Shown here piece after piece: positions 36,805 through 46,369 of a DNA stretch of 64,000 nucleotides; the first letter of the stretch is position 1; each line of letters opens with the position of its first letter. A program made the translations under genes and the position numbers. The stretch lies in the NCBI RefSeq assembly GCF_015672735.1, contig NZ_JADABY010000025.1, positions 1-64,000 of the forward strand. Direction: 5' to 3'. The notes beneath the pieces are model-generated. The model was not told where the DNA came from, ran no database searches, and saw only the letters and a list, made by a program, of their open reading frames with translations. The stretch is from Citrobacter sp. Res13-Sevr-PEB04-36 (GTDB lineage Bacteria > Pseudomonadota > Gammaproteobacteria > Enterobacterales > Enterobacteriaceae).

Positions 36805-37681
36805 GATGATCCTCCTCGTCGTCGTCCACTTCCTTGTTCGGGCCAATACCGATGTAGTGATAAATCAACCCGGCGAAGGTGGCGATAAATCCGGCGGCGG
36901 CCAGCGGTTTCAGCGCCCCTTTCCACAGATTGATAGAGGTATCTATCTGCGGATCTTTTGGCAAACCGTGGTACAACTCCGGCTGGTTGGCGTGATGCAG
37001 GACGTACATAACGTGCGTACCACCCACACCCTGCGGGTTGTAGACACCGGCATGTTCGTAGCCGCGCGATTTCAGTTTTTCAACGCGCTGTTCGGCCATT
37101 TCCAGCATCTCTTGCTTGGTACCGAAATGTATCGCCCCGGTCGGACACGTTTTCACGCAGGCAGGTTCCTGCCCGACGCTGACGCGATCCACACACAGCG
37201 TACATTTATACACGCGGTTATCCTCTTTATTGAGGCGCGGAATATTAAATGGACACCCGGCAATACAGTAACCGCAGCCAATGCAATGCTCTGACTGGAA
37301 ATCGACAATCCCGTTGGCGTACTGAATGATTGCCCCGGCAGACGGGCACGCCTTCAGGCAGCCAGGATCTTCACAGTGCATACAGCCGTCTTTACGAATT
37401 AGCCATTCCAGCTTGCCATTCTGTTCGGTTTCGGTAAAACGCATCACCGTCCAGGATTTAGCGCTGAGATCGGCAGGGTTGTCGTACACCCCGACACAAT
37501 GGCCGACTTCATCACGGATATCGTTCCACTCTGAACATGCCACCTGACAGGCTTTACAGCCTATACAGGTGGATACGTCGATTAGCTTCGCGACTTCTGC
37601 TTTGTAATCACGTGCCTGAGGAGGCGGCGTGATGGAGTTGGTAGCGGACCTTTTGATGATGTCCTGCGTTTCCATAGACAT
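36797..37681 (-). CDS. fdnH: FdnH, formate dehydrogenase-N iron-sulfur subunit
   Basis: The 294-residue beta subunit has four 4Fe-4S cysteine clusters ([58 protein letters not shown]) and one C-terminal membrane helix ([20 protein letters not shown]) that anchors it facing the periplasm. It has the E. coli length and lies 13 bp after fdnG. Confidence 0.97.
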   Translation of the reverse strand: MSMETQDIIKRSATNSITPPPQARDYKAEVAKLIDVSTCIGCKACQVACSEWNDIRDEVGHCVGVYDNPADLSAKSWTVMRFTETEQNGKLEWLIRKDGCMHCEDPGCLKACPSAGAIIQYANGIVDFQSEHCIGCGYCIAGCPFNIPRLNKEDNRVYKCTLCVDRVSVGQEPACVKTCPTGAIHFGTKQEMLEMAEQRVEKLKSRGYEHAGVYNPQGVGGTHVMYVLHHANQPELYHGLPKDPQIDTSINLWKGALKPLAAAGFIATFAGLIYHYIGIGPNKEVDDDEEDHHE

Positions 37682-37694
37682 ATGATCGCCTCCC

Positions 37695-40600
37695 TTACGC
37701 CTTCTCGATGTTAACTAAAAACGCTTTGTATTCCGGCGTTTGCGAGTTTGCATCACCGACATTTGGCGTCAGGGTGTTGGCGATAAAGCCTTTACGCGCG
37801 ACTCCTTCAAAGCCCCAGTGAATCGGGATCCCCACCGTCTCAACCTGCTGACCGTTGACGTTCAGCGAGCGCAGACGACGTGTCACCACCGCAACCGCAC
37901 GAATGAATCCGCGCTTGCTGCTGACTTTCACGTGATCGCCGTTGGCAATCCCTTTCGCCGCCGCCAGCGTTTCGCTGATTTCCACAAACTGCTCTGGCTG
38001 GGCAATCGCATTCAACAACGCGTGCTTGGTCCAGGTGTGGAAATGTTCGGTCAGACGATAGGTCGTCCCAACGTATGGGAAGTCTTTCTTGTTCCCCATA
38101 CGTAACGCATCAGCCTCGTACACACGCGCTGCCGGGTTGGAGATGACGTTCGGGTGCAGCGGGTTGGTGCCCAGCGGCGTTTCCATCGGCTCGTAGTGTT
38201 CCGGGAACGGTCCTTCCGCCAGCTTATCGATGGCAAACAGACGACCCAGACCTTCCGGCTGCATGATAAACGGATTGGTCGCGCTGCCTGGTGCTGCGTT
38301 GTTGAAGTCCGGGATATCGTTCCCCGTCCACTTCGTCCCATTCCACTTGATCAGCATCCGCTTCGGATCCCACGGTTTACCCTGCGGATCCGCCGAAGCG
38401 CGGTTATACAGCACGCGACGGTTCAGTGGCCATGCCCATGCCCAACCCAGCGTATTCCCCAGCCCCGACGGGTCAGAGTTATCGCGGTTAGCCATCTGGT
38501 TGCCCTGTTCGGTCCAGCTACCGGTGTAAATCCAGCAGGAGGATGCCGTGGTGCCGTCATCACGCAGCAGCGCAAAGCTGTTCAGCAACTGACCTTTCTT
38601 CGCAATCAGCACGCCGTTGGCATCATAGAGATCTTCCAGCGCATAGCCGTTGTTCTCTTTCGCCACTTCCTCTGAGTGAGGCTCGTCCGGCTGCTTGTAG
38701 CTCCAGCTCATTTTCAGTATTGGCTCGACACCTTTACCACCTTCGGTGCGATACATATTGCGCAGACGATGGTAAATACCGGCCAAAATTTCGCCGTCAT
38801 TACGCGCTTCACCCGGTGCATCCTGACCTTTCCAGTGCCACTGCAGCCAGCGTCCGGAGTTGGCAATTGAGCCGTCTTCTTCCGCAAAGCAGGTTGATGG
38901 CAGACGGAACACTTCGGTCTGGATAGTTGACGGATCGACATCGTTCGATTCGCCGTGGTTTTGCCAGAACGTTGAGGTTTCTGTCACCAGCGGATCGATA
39001 ACCACCAGATACTTCAGTTTGCTCAGAGACTGCACCACTTTGTTTTTGTCCGGGAAGGACGCAACCGGGTTAAAGCCCTGACAGATGTAGCCGGTGACTT
39101 TCCCGCTATCCATCATGTTGAAGTATTTAATGACGTCGTAGGACTGATCCCACTTCGGCAGCCAGTTAAAGCCCCAGTCATTGTCTTTCTGCGCCGCATC
39201 GCCGTAGAAAGATTTCATCAGACTAACGAAGAACTTAGGATAGTTACCCCAGTAGTTCACCTGATCGGCCAGCGTTGCTTTTGGCGTATTCGCCGTCAGA
39301 TACGTTTGCAGATCGGTCTGTTTCTCAGATGGCAGCGTCAGATAACCCGGCAGGCTGGTAGACAGCAGACCTAAGTCGGTTAACCCCTGAATGTTGGAGT
39401 GACCGCGCAAAGCGTTGACACCGCCACCGGCCATCCCCATGTTACCCAGCAGCAACTGGATCATCGCCATGGTACGGATGTTCTGTGCGCCCACGGTATG
39501 CTGAGTCCAGCCCAGTGCATACAGGAAGGTGGTGGTACGATCGGCTGCGCTGGTGGAGGCCAGTACTTCACATACTTTCAGGAAGTCGGCTTTTGGCGTA
39601 CCGCAAATGTTTTCCACCACGTCCGGCGTATAGCGGGAAACGTGCTGTTTCAGCAAGTTCCAGACGCAGCGCGGATGGGACAGGGTTTCATCGCGTTTGG
39701 CGTAGCCGTTTTCATCGAACTGGTAGTTCCACGACGATTTATCGTATTGACGTTTTTCTGCGTCGTAGCCGCTGAACAGGCCATCTTCGAAAGCAAAATC
39801 ATCCCGCACCAGCAGGCTGGCGTTGGTGTAGTGCTTAACGTATTCAGCGTTAATTTTGTTGTTTTCAATCAGGTACAGCAGCACACCGGAAAGGAACGTA
39901 ATGTCCGTACCGGAACGAATCGGCGCGTAAATATCCGCGACGGAGGCTGTACGTGTAAAACGAGGGTCGACAACAATCAGCGTGGCATCATTGTTGTTCT
40001 TGGCTTCCATCGCCCAGCGGAATCCCACCGGATGTGCTTCAGCGGCGTTACCGCCCATCACCATCACGACGTTAGCGTTTTTGATATCAACCCAGTGGTT
40101 GGTCATCGCACCGCGACCAAATGTTGGAGCAAGACTTGCTACCGTTGGTCCGTGTCAGACGCGCGCCTGGTTATCTACCGCCAGCATGCCGAGTGAGCGC
40201 ACAAATTTTTGCGTCAGCATGCCGGTTTCATTACTTGCCGCAGATGCGCACAGCATCCCGGTTGAAAGCCAGCGGTTTACTGTTACGCCCTGCTCATTCT
40301 TCTCAATGAAGTTGGCGTCACGGTCGGCTTTCATTAATTTTGCAATGCGGGTGAATGCTTCATCCCAGCTAATGCGCTGCCATTTATCGGAACCCGGAGC
40401 GCGATATTCAGGATAACGTAAACGGTTTTCACTGTGTACGTAGTCCAGCAAACCTGCGCCTTTCGGACATAATGCCCCACGGCTCACCGGATGATCCGGA
40501 TCCCCCTCGATATGGTAAATCGATTCTTTGGCGTTTTTTGCTCCATCACCCAGGCTATACATTAATAGCCCGCAACCTACGGAACAGTATGTGCAGGTGT

Positions 40601-40742
40601 TTCGGATCTCTTTCGCGCGAATCAGCTTGTAATTTCGCGCCTGAGCCAGTGCCATTTTGGGTGCAAAACCCAGTGCGGCTACTGTTGTTCCCGCCATACC
40701 GCCCGCGCAGATTTTAAAGAATTGTCTGCGGCTGACGTCCAT
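37695..40742 (-). CDS. fdnG: FdnG, formate dehydrogenase-N catalytic selenoprotein
   Basis: The 1015-residue molybdopterin subunit oxidises formate in the periplasm. A TGA at 40155-40157 (minus strand) is codon 196 and encodes selenocysteine in the context NQARV-U-HGPTVA, exactly as in E. coli; read as a stop it would split the gene into two ORFs. The N terminus has a twin-arginine signal ([12 protein letters not shown]), then the first 4Fe-4S cluster CTYCSVGCG and [15 protein letters not shown] hairpin follows the TGA. ATG 40742 matches the E. coli start; 17 upstream codons lack support. Confidence 0.97.
40113..40157 (-). promoter_or_regulatory. Bacterial SECIS element with selenocysteine TGA
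   Basis: On the minus strand the TGA is followed by CACGGACCAACGGT and then the apical stem-loop AGCAA-GTC-TTGCT (40140-40128), the same arrangement and loop GUCU region as known fdnG and fdhF SECIS elements, which recruit SelB with selenocysteyl-tRNA. Confidence 0.85.
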
Positions 40743-41030
40743 TGCTTTCCTCTTTTTTGCAGGGATGCGTACACTGGCATCTTCTCGTTGCACTAAAGCG
40801 GCAGCTTGAAAGATGATGTGTACAACTTCGCGACGAAACTAACAGCTATACCCATAAATTTTTTGCGTCAAATCAATAACGAAACGGTTCCGCTACTAAA
40901 TAGTGCAATTTGTTTAACCCGCATACCTACAAGGGGTTAAACAAAAGGTAATTCGTTAGCGTGTTACGACCTAAAGGTGCTATAAATTTCCGCTCCATTT
41001 TTTTGCCAGTACTATGGACAGACAAACAGA
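40743..41030. promoter_or_regulatory. Divergent regulatory region fdnG / yddG
   Basis: The 288-bp gap holds the promoters of fdnGHI and yddG. On the minus strand TTGAT-TTGA-CGCAA (40876-40863) resembles an FNR site (TTGAT-N4-ATCAA), with one strong half. TACCCAT at 40852-40858 matches the NarL/NarP heptamer. Anaerobic, nitrate-induced expression of fdnGHI through FNR and NarL is established in E. coli. Confidence 0.5.
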
Positions 41031-41912
41031 ATGACAAAACAAAAAGCAACGTTGATTGGGCTTATCGCCATCCTACTCTGGAGCACCATGGTCGGGCTGA
41101 TCCGTGGCGTCAGCGAAGGACTGGGGCCAGCAGGCGGCGCGGCCATGATCTTTTCTTTAAGCGGCCTGCTGCTGATATTCACCGTTGGTTTCCCGAATAT
41201 CCGTCAGTTTCCTGTACGCTATCTCATCGCCGGTAGCGTACTGTTTGTCAGCTATGAAATATGTTTAGCGTTGGCCCTGGGCTATGCCGCCACCCGCCAT
41301 CAGGCGATTGAGGTCGGCATGGTTAATTATCTCTGGCCCAGCCTGACCATTTTGTTTGCGATATTATTTAATGGCCAAAAAACAACCTGGCTGATCATCC
41401 CCGGATTAATCGTCGCATTAACCGGCGTTTGTTGGGTACTAGGCGGCGAGAATGGACTTAATCCAGATGAAATTATCAGTAATGTTGCCAGTAGCCCACT
41501 CAGCTATTTTCTCGCTTTTCTTGGCGCGTTTATCTGGGCAACTTATTGCACGGTGACTAACAAATATGCAAAAGGCTTTAACGGTATCACCGTATTCGTT
41601 TTACTGACGGCCACCAGTTTGTGGATTTATTATTTTTTCACGCCGCAACCTGAAATGGTGTTCAGCACACCGGTCACTATTAAATTGTTTACCGCGGCAT
41701 TAACTTTAGGATTTGCCTATGCGGCGTGGAATATCGGCATCCTGCACGGGAATGTTACGGTTATGGCCGTTGGATCTTATTTCACCCCGGTCCTGTCTTC
41801 AGCGCTCGCCGCCATGCTGTTAAGCGCCCCGCTGTCGTTTTCGTTCTGGCAAGGTGCGCTGATGGTTTGCGCCGGCTCTTTGCTGTGCTGGCTGGCAACG
41901 CGCCGCGCCTGA
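41031..41912 (+). CDS. yddG: YddG, aromatic amino acid exporter
   Basis: The 293-residue EamA-family transporter has ten membrane segments and is very close to E. coli YddG (LLWSTMVGLIRGVSEGLGPAGGAA; EVGMVNYLWPSLTILFAILFNGQKT; NVTVMAVGSYFTPVLSSALAA). YddG exports phenylalanine, tyrosine, tryptophan and, in Salmonella, contributes to methyl viologen resistance together with OmpD, encoded next door. The ribosome site is weak. Confidence 0.96.
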   Translation: MTKQKATLIGLIAILLWSTMVGLIRGVSEGLGPAGGAAMIFSLSGLLLIFTVGFPNIRQFPVRYLIAGSVLFVSYEICLALALGYAATRHQAIEVGMVNYLWPSLTILFAILFNGQKTTWLIIPGLIVALTGVCWVLGGENGLNPDEIISNVASSPLSYFLAFLGAFIWATYCTVTNKYAKGFNGITVFVLLTATSLWIYYFFTPQPEMVFSTPVTIKLFTAALTLGFAYAAWNIGILHGNVTVMAVGSYFTPVLSSALAAMLLSAPLSFSFWQGALMVCAGSLLCWLATRRA

Positions 41913-41920
41913 AAAAAGAC

Positions 41921-41950
41921 GCCGGGTTTAGCATTAAATCAAAACCCGGC
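41921..41950. terminator. Hairpin after yddG
   Basis: GCCGGGTTT (41921-41929) pairs with AAACCCGGC (41942-41950). The T run follows on the minus strand only, so its function for yddG is doubtful. Confidence 0.4.
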
Positions 41951-42372
41951 TACACTGAAGTCAAATTAATGGATAATTATTGTTCATTCCACTTGCGCTT
42001 TATGTTTTATTTTGTTTAATTAAATGTTAAAAATATGATAATTAATTAACCTTTGAAAATATTGCATAGGTATCTATAACCCTCCGAATGTATATATTAA
42101 ACAAGCGTAACTAACGCTAATTAAACCATAGTCACCACAATAGTCCCCTGTGTAAATATACCCATTCCGACAAGTAACATAATACGACTAATATAATCAG
42201 TTGTATTATGTAGATCTGGATCACACAACTTCAAATATTCTGCAATATTATGAAACTTATTATTGAACTCATACCTCAAGGTCATTTAAAAATAGTTCGC
42301 CATTGACGAACCCCTTCGTTTAGCAATGGTTTAGGAATCACACCAAGAAGAAAATTATAAGGATTATTTAGA
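41951..42372 (+). promoter_or_regulatory. Long AT-rich leader region of the porin gene
   Basis: This 422-bp gap has no credible gene. It contains an inverted repeat ACATAATAC (42177-42185) / GTATTATGT (42203-42211), a CRP-like half site GATCTGGATCACA (42213-42225), and a small palindrome AATATT-CTGC-AATATT just after it. AAGGA precedes the porin ATG. The promoter itself cannot be placed with certainty. Confidence 0.4.
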
Positions 42373-43455
42373 ATGAAACTTAAATTAGTTGCAGTGGCAG
42401 TGACTTCCCTGTTGGCAGCAGGTGCGGTAAACGCAGCTGAGGTATATAACAAAGACGGCAACAAACTGGATCTGTACGGTAAAGTTCACGCTCAGCATTA
42501 CTTCTCTGACGACAACGGCAGCGATGGCGACAAAACTTACGCACGTATGGGCTTTAAAGGCGAAACTCAGATCAATGACCAACTGGTAGGTTTTGGCCAG
42601 TGGGAATATGAATTTAAAGGCAACCGTACCGAATCTACCGGTGGTTCAGACAGCGACAAAACCCGTCTGGCATTCGCTGGCCTGAAATTCGCTGAATACG
42701 GTTCTTTCGACTACGGCCGTAACTACGGCGTAGCCTACGACATCGGCGCATGGACCGACGTTCTGCCTGAGTTCGGTGGCGACACCTGGACCCAGACTGA
42801 CGTATTCATGACTGGCCGTACTACTGGCGTTGCAACCTACCGTAACACTGACTTCTTCGGTCTGGTTGAAGGTCTGAACTTTGCTGCTCAGTACCAGGGC
42901 AAAAATGACCGTAGCGACGTTCAGGAAGCGAATGGCGACGGTTTTGGTCTGTCTACCACTTATGAGTACGAAGGCTTCGGCGTAGGTGCTACCTATGCGA
43001 AATCTGACCGTACTGACGCGCAGAACAACCATAACAGCATCTACAAAGCTAACGGTGAAAACGCAGAAGTATGGGCTGCAGGCCTGAAATATGATGCGAA
43101 CAACATCTACCTGGCAACCACCTACTCCGAAACCCGCAACATGACCACTTATGGTTCAAAAGTTGCAGGTATCGCTGAGAAAGCACAGAACTTTGAAGCA
43201 GTGGCTCAGTACCAGTTCGACTTCGGTCTGCGTCCGTCCATCGCTTACCTGAAATCCAAAGGTAAAGACATTAATACTTATGGCGACCAGGATCTGGTTG
43301 AATACGTAGATCTGGGTGCGACCTACTACTTCAACAAAAACATGTCCACCTTCGTTGATTACAAAATCAACCTGCTGGACGACAATGCCTTCACCAATGC
43401 TGCCGGTGTAAGCACCGACAACATCGTTGCTGTTGGCCTGAACTACCAGTTCTAA
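42373..43455 (+). CDS. ompD: OmpD/NmpC-type outer-membrane porin
   Basis: The 360-residue trimeric general porin has a 21-residue signal peptide ([22 protein letters not shown]) and a C-terminal Phe (GLNYQF), both typical of 16-strand porins. Loop 3 region [27 protein letters not shown] is conserved. Its position between yddG and the GFA/smvA genes is that of Salmonella ompD; E. coli has the related yddL/ompN relics nearby. The choice of OmpD over OmpC/OmpN rests mainly on this location. Confidence 0.87.
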   Translation: MKLKLVAVAVTSLLAAGAVNAAEVYNKDGNKLDLYGKVHAQHYFSDDNGSDGDKTYARMGFKGETQINDQLVGFGQWEYEFKGNRTESTGGSDSDKTRLAFAGLKFAEYGSFDYGRNYGVAYDIGAWTDVLPEFGGDTWTQTDVFMTGRTTGVATYRNTDFFGLVEGLNFAAQYQGKNDRSDVQEANGDGFGLSTTYEYEGFGVGATYAKSDRTDAQNNHNSIYKANGENAEVWAAGLKYDANNIYLATTYSETRNMTTYGSKVAGIAEKAQNFEAVAQYQFDFGLRPSIAYLKSKGKDINTYGDQDLVEYVDLGATYYFNKNMSTFVDYKINLLDDNAFTNAAGVSTDNIVAVGLNYQF

Positions 43456-43475
43456 TTTTGTTGTAAGTGGAATAC

Positions 43476-43506
43476 AAAGCCAGTCCTCTCCGGGCTGGCT
43501 TTTTCT
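43476..43506 (+). terminator. Intrinsic terminator after the porin
   Basis: AAAGCCAG (43476-43483) pairs with CTGGCTTT (43495-43502) and is followed by further T residues, 20 bp after the stop. Confidence 0.85.
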
Positions 43507-43538
43507 CTTGAAGTAGACTCGGTCATAAGGAGTATGCC

Positions 43539-43979
43539 GTGCAGACGTTCACAGGTCGTTGTCTTTGCGGACAAAGTCATTTTACCGTTAACGTCGACAT
43601 GCTTGATGTCTATGCCTGCCACTGCACGCTGTGCCAGAAGTGGTCTGGCGGCATCGCCATGTATCTGGAAGCCAGCGGTCATCCGCTGATGTCACCAGAA
43701 TCTGCGGAACCTTCGCACTTCCCTTCGTCAACGCGCGGAGAGCGTTTCTTCTGTTCCGGTTGCGGATGCCCGCTGTGGTTTACGCTGACCGACAGCGAAC
43801 GCTACTTTATACCGTGGACATTACTGGAACTTAACGAAGTAGACCGCCGCCGCCTGATTTTAGCGGCAGAGATCTACACCGAAACACAGCCTGCGTTCTG
43901 GAGACTGACGGGGCAATACGCTCGACTGAGTGGAAAAGAAGTCGAAGAGATGGATTACCCCTGCCATTTAGCCCACTAG
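43539..43979 (+). CDS. GFA-family zinc-binding protein
   Basis: The 146-residue protein belongs to the glutathione-dependent formaldehyde-activating (GFA/CENP-V) family. The zinc cysteines are visible in GRCLCGQSHF, ACHCTLCQKWSGG and FFCSGCGCPLWF. Members of this kind are rarely characterised; function in thiol-aldehyde chemistry is possible but unproven. The start is GTG 43539 with AAGGAG 6 nt upstream. It corresponds to the gene between ompD and smvA in Salmonella and converges on smvA with no gap. Confidence 0.85.
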   Translation: MQTFTGRCLCGQSHFTVNVDMLDVYACHCTLCQKWSGGIAMYLEASGHPLMSPESAEPSHFPSSTRGERFFCSGCGCPLWFTLTDSERYFIPWTLLELNEVDRRRLILAAEIYTETQPAFWRLTGQYARLSGKEVEEMDYPCHLAH

Positions 43980-45467
43980 TTATTGCCGTTTCACTTTTGC
44001 CAGACTGAACCACATTCCTACTGCCAGGACGATCAGCATGCTGCCCGCGCTGCTCAATGCCACGCTATGCGACCAGGTAAAGGCTTCTCTGGCTGCTGTT
44101 AATAGCGCATCGCTGAGTGACTGCGGGAGCGAGTGCGCCAGTTGCACGGCTTCCCCCATCGATGATGAGGCACGCTCAATCTCCTGCGGGTTAAGTCCTG
44201 CTGGCGGCACAATCGACGCGGAAAAACTGCGGCTCAGCAGTAATCCAAAAATCGCAATTCCCAGGCCCGCGCCCAGCTCGTAGGCCATGGTTTCGATGGC
44301 CCCGGCGGCGGCCGCTTTTTCTGCGGGTGCCGCCGCCATAATGGCCGCCGTGGAGGCTAACAGCGCGCTGGCGGCGCTGAAGCCCAACAGGGCCATTAAT
44401 ATCCAGGCCTGGATCTGCTGGGTGCTAAAATCGGTCATCGCCAGCCCGTAGAAGCTGACGGCACTCAGTGCCATGCCCGCCGTTGCTACGCAGCGTAATC
44501 CCAGACGCGACACCAACATCCCGGCAATTGGGCCGCTGAATCCACTGGCCAGCATCACCGGCAGCATAAAGAGACCAGCCTGATACGGTGTTAATCCGTG
44601 CACAAACTGCAGCTCCTGGGCCATCAACAGCTCAAAGCCTACCAGGGTTATCATCGCGGTCATCGCCATGACAACGCCGCTTAAGATAATGCGATGGGTA
44701 AACAGTCGCATATCAATCATCGGGCGCGATGCGGCAAGCTGGATGCGCACGAACTGCCCCAGCAGTAAAGCACCCACCAACAGCGTCAGCACAATCACGC
44801 CCGTGGCGATGTGTCCCTTCAGCGCCGTTTTCGCGCTATACACCAGCAGCAGAATGGCGACAATCAGCATAATCGCATGGCCGAAATTTAGTGACTGATC
44901 GCGACGACCGGCCTGGCGCGGAACAAAACGCGCGGTCAATGCCATCACCACTAACACAATCGGTACATTGATTAAAAATACAGATCCCCAATAGAAGTGC
45001 TCCAGCAGCATACCGCCAACCAGCGGACCAAATGCTGCCCCGCCGGAACCGACCGCCGCCCAGACGCCAAGCGCCATATTACGGTGGCGCTGTTCAGCAA
45101 AAGTCGCACGAATACCGGCCAGCGTCGCCGGGACGATCATCGCTGCACCAATTGCCAGCACGGCGCGCGTGGCGATCAGCCATCCGGCAGTATGAGCAAA
45201 AGCGGCGGCCAGCGATGCCATACCAAACAGGCCGCCACCCAACAGCAGCAGGCGTTTAAAGCCAATGCGATCGCCCAGTGCCCCCATCGGCAGCACCATC
45301 CCTGCCATCACCAGGGAATAAATATCAATGATCCACAGCAGCTCGTTACCACTGGCACCCAGCGTCATACTCAGCGTGGGCGCGGCAACGTGCAGCACCG
45401 TTGCATCAATCGCAACAGGGATGTAGACCAGCACAATAATCACTAACGTTAACCACTGACGAAACAT
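43980..45467 (-). CDS. smvA: SmvA, multidrug/methyl viologen efflux MFS transporter
   Basis: The 495-residue DHA2-family drug:proton antiporter has 14 membrane segments and the motif C region; GALGDRIGFKRLLLLGG is motif A. Length and start (MFRQWLTLVIIV) agree with Salmonella SmvA. It exports methyl viologen, quaternary ammonium biocides, acriflavine and similar cations. ATG 45467 has GGGAG upstream; the frame to 45542 runs through the operator region and is rejected. The gene is divergent from its TetR-type repressor. Confidence 0.93.
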   Translation of the reverse strand: MFRQWLTLVIIVLVYIPVAIDATVLHVAAPTLSMTLGASGNELLWIIDIYSLVMAGMVLPMGALGDRIGFKRLLLLGGGLFGMASLAAAFAHTAGWLIATRAVLAIGAAMIVPATLAGIRATFAEQRHRNMALGVWAAVGSGGAAFGPLVGGMLLEHFYWGSVFLINVPIVLVVMALTARFVPRQAGRRDQSLNFGHAIMLIVAILLLVYSAKTALKGHIATGVIVLTLLVGALLLGQFVRIQLAASRPMIDMRLFTHRIILSGVVMAMTAMITLVGFELLMAQELQFVHGLTPYQAGLFMLPVMLASGFSGPIAGMLVSRLGLRCVATAGMALSAVSFYGLAMTDFSTQQIQAWILMALLGFSAASALLASTAAIMAAAPAEKAAAAGAIETMAYELGAGLGIAIFGLLLSRSFSASIVPPAGLNPQEIERASSSMGEAVQLAHSLPQSLSDALLTAAREAFTWSHSVALSSAGSMLIVLAVGMWFSLAKVKRQ

Positions 45468-45489
45468 AAAACTCCCTACAAAACTTAAA

Positions 45490-45542
45490 CTGGACACATG
45501 TCCAGCTTTAACGATCCTACGGAAAATTGAACATATGTCCAA
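45490..45542. promoter_or_regulatory. Paired SmvR operator-like palindromes
   Basis: CTGGACA-CA-TGTCCAG (45490-45505) is a perfect 7-2-7 dyad and TTGAACA-TA-TGTCCAA (45527-45542) is the same dyad with one mismatch. Their centres are 37 bp apart in the 116-bp smvA-smvR gap, covering the expected promoters. Confidence 0.75.
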
Positions 45543-45583
45543 CTTTTTGTTAGACTGCCTTCAACGTAGGTAGAGGGGGATGT

Positions 45584-46162
45584 ATGAGTTATTTGAATCG
45601 GGATGAACGTCGGGAAGTGATCCTGCAGGCGGCAATGCGCGTCGCGCTGGAAGAAGGGTTTAGCGCCATGACGGTGCGACGCATTGCCACCGAGGCGAAA
45701 GTGGCGACAGGTCAACTGCATCATCATTTCACCTCTGCCGGCGAACTTAAGTCTCAGGCGTTTGTTCGTCTGATTCGTACCCTACTTGATGCGGAACAGG
45801 TCAGCGAAGGTGCCACATTCCGTGAGCAACTCCACGCTATGCTCGGCAGTGATGACGGTGGATTTGAGCCGTACATTAAACTCTGGCGTGAAGCGCAGAT
45901 CCTGGCGGACAAAGATCCCGAAATCAAAAGCGCCTATTTGCTGACCATGCGCATGTGGCATGAAGAGACAACGGCGATCATTCTTCGCGGCCAGAAGGAA
46001 GGTGAATTTTTGGCCGAGCCGGATGCTGCCGACGTCGCCTGGCGCTTGATCGGACTGGTGTGTGGCCTCGATGGTATGTATGCGCTGGGGATGTCAGAAA
46101 TGGCGGATCCGGCCTTTACGCGGCATCTGGATCGAATGATTCGTCTGGAGCTGTTTGGTTAA
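45584..46162 (+). CDS. smvR: SmvR, TetR-family repressor of smvA
   Basis: The 192-residue protein has an N-terminal TetR helix-turn-helix (REVILQAAMRVALEEGFSAMTVRRIATEAKVATGQLHHHF) and a helical ligand domain. It is the Salmonella/Klebsiella SmvR homologue by location. Loss of SmvR in Klebsiella raises SmvA and causes chlorhexidine tolerance. All sequence here is intact. Confidence 0.9.
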   Translation: MSYLNRDERREVILQAAMRVALEEGFSAMTVRRIATEAKVATGQLHHHFTSAGELKSQAFVRLIRTLLDAEQVSEGATFREQLHAMLGSDDGGFEPYIKLWREAQILADKDPEIKSAYLLTMRMWHEETTAIILRGQKEGEFLAEPDAADVAWRLIGLVCGLDGMYALGMSEMADPAFTRHLDRMIRLELFG

Positions 46163-46169
46163 TGTTATT

Positions 46170-46192
46170 GATACATTAATAATGTATCTTTT
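46170..46192 (+). terminator. Weak AT-rich terminator after smvR
   Basis: GATACATT (46170-46177) pairs with AATGTATC (46181-46188) with a 3-nt loop and a following TTTT. Confidence 0.5.
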
Positions 46193-46369
46193 ATATTTAC
46201 AATTAGTAACACATAAGCAACGCTTAATTCTCCACTCACTCCGCACTACTGCGCTTTTTTATCTATCCTTTCATTCAATATTCTTAACGCTTTTCAATAA
46301 TTTCTAATCAGGGCCAGTACGGCTCTGTATGCGTTTATTTCTTGAACGTCGTGCGCATGTGAGGATAAT

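Noticed and set aside
36160-36888. 242-residue plus-strand frame opposite fdnI
   Set aside because: It is His/Gln/Arg-rich antisense translation of a membrane protein gene.
40155-40157. fdnG as a frame-broken pseudogene
   Set aside because: The stop is the selenocysteine TGA at codon 196 with a SECIS hairpin and full conservation on both sides.
39399-40196. 265-residue plus-strand frame opposite fdnG
   Set aside because: It is an antisense shadow of a conserved gene, without ribosome site or recognisable family.
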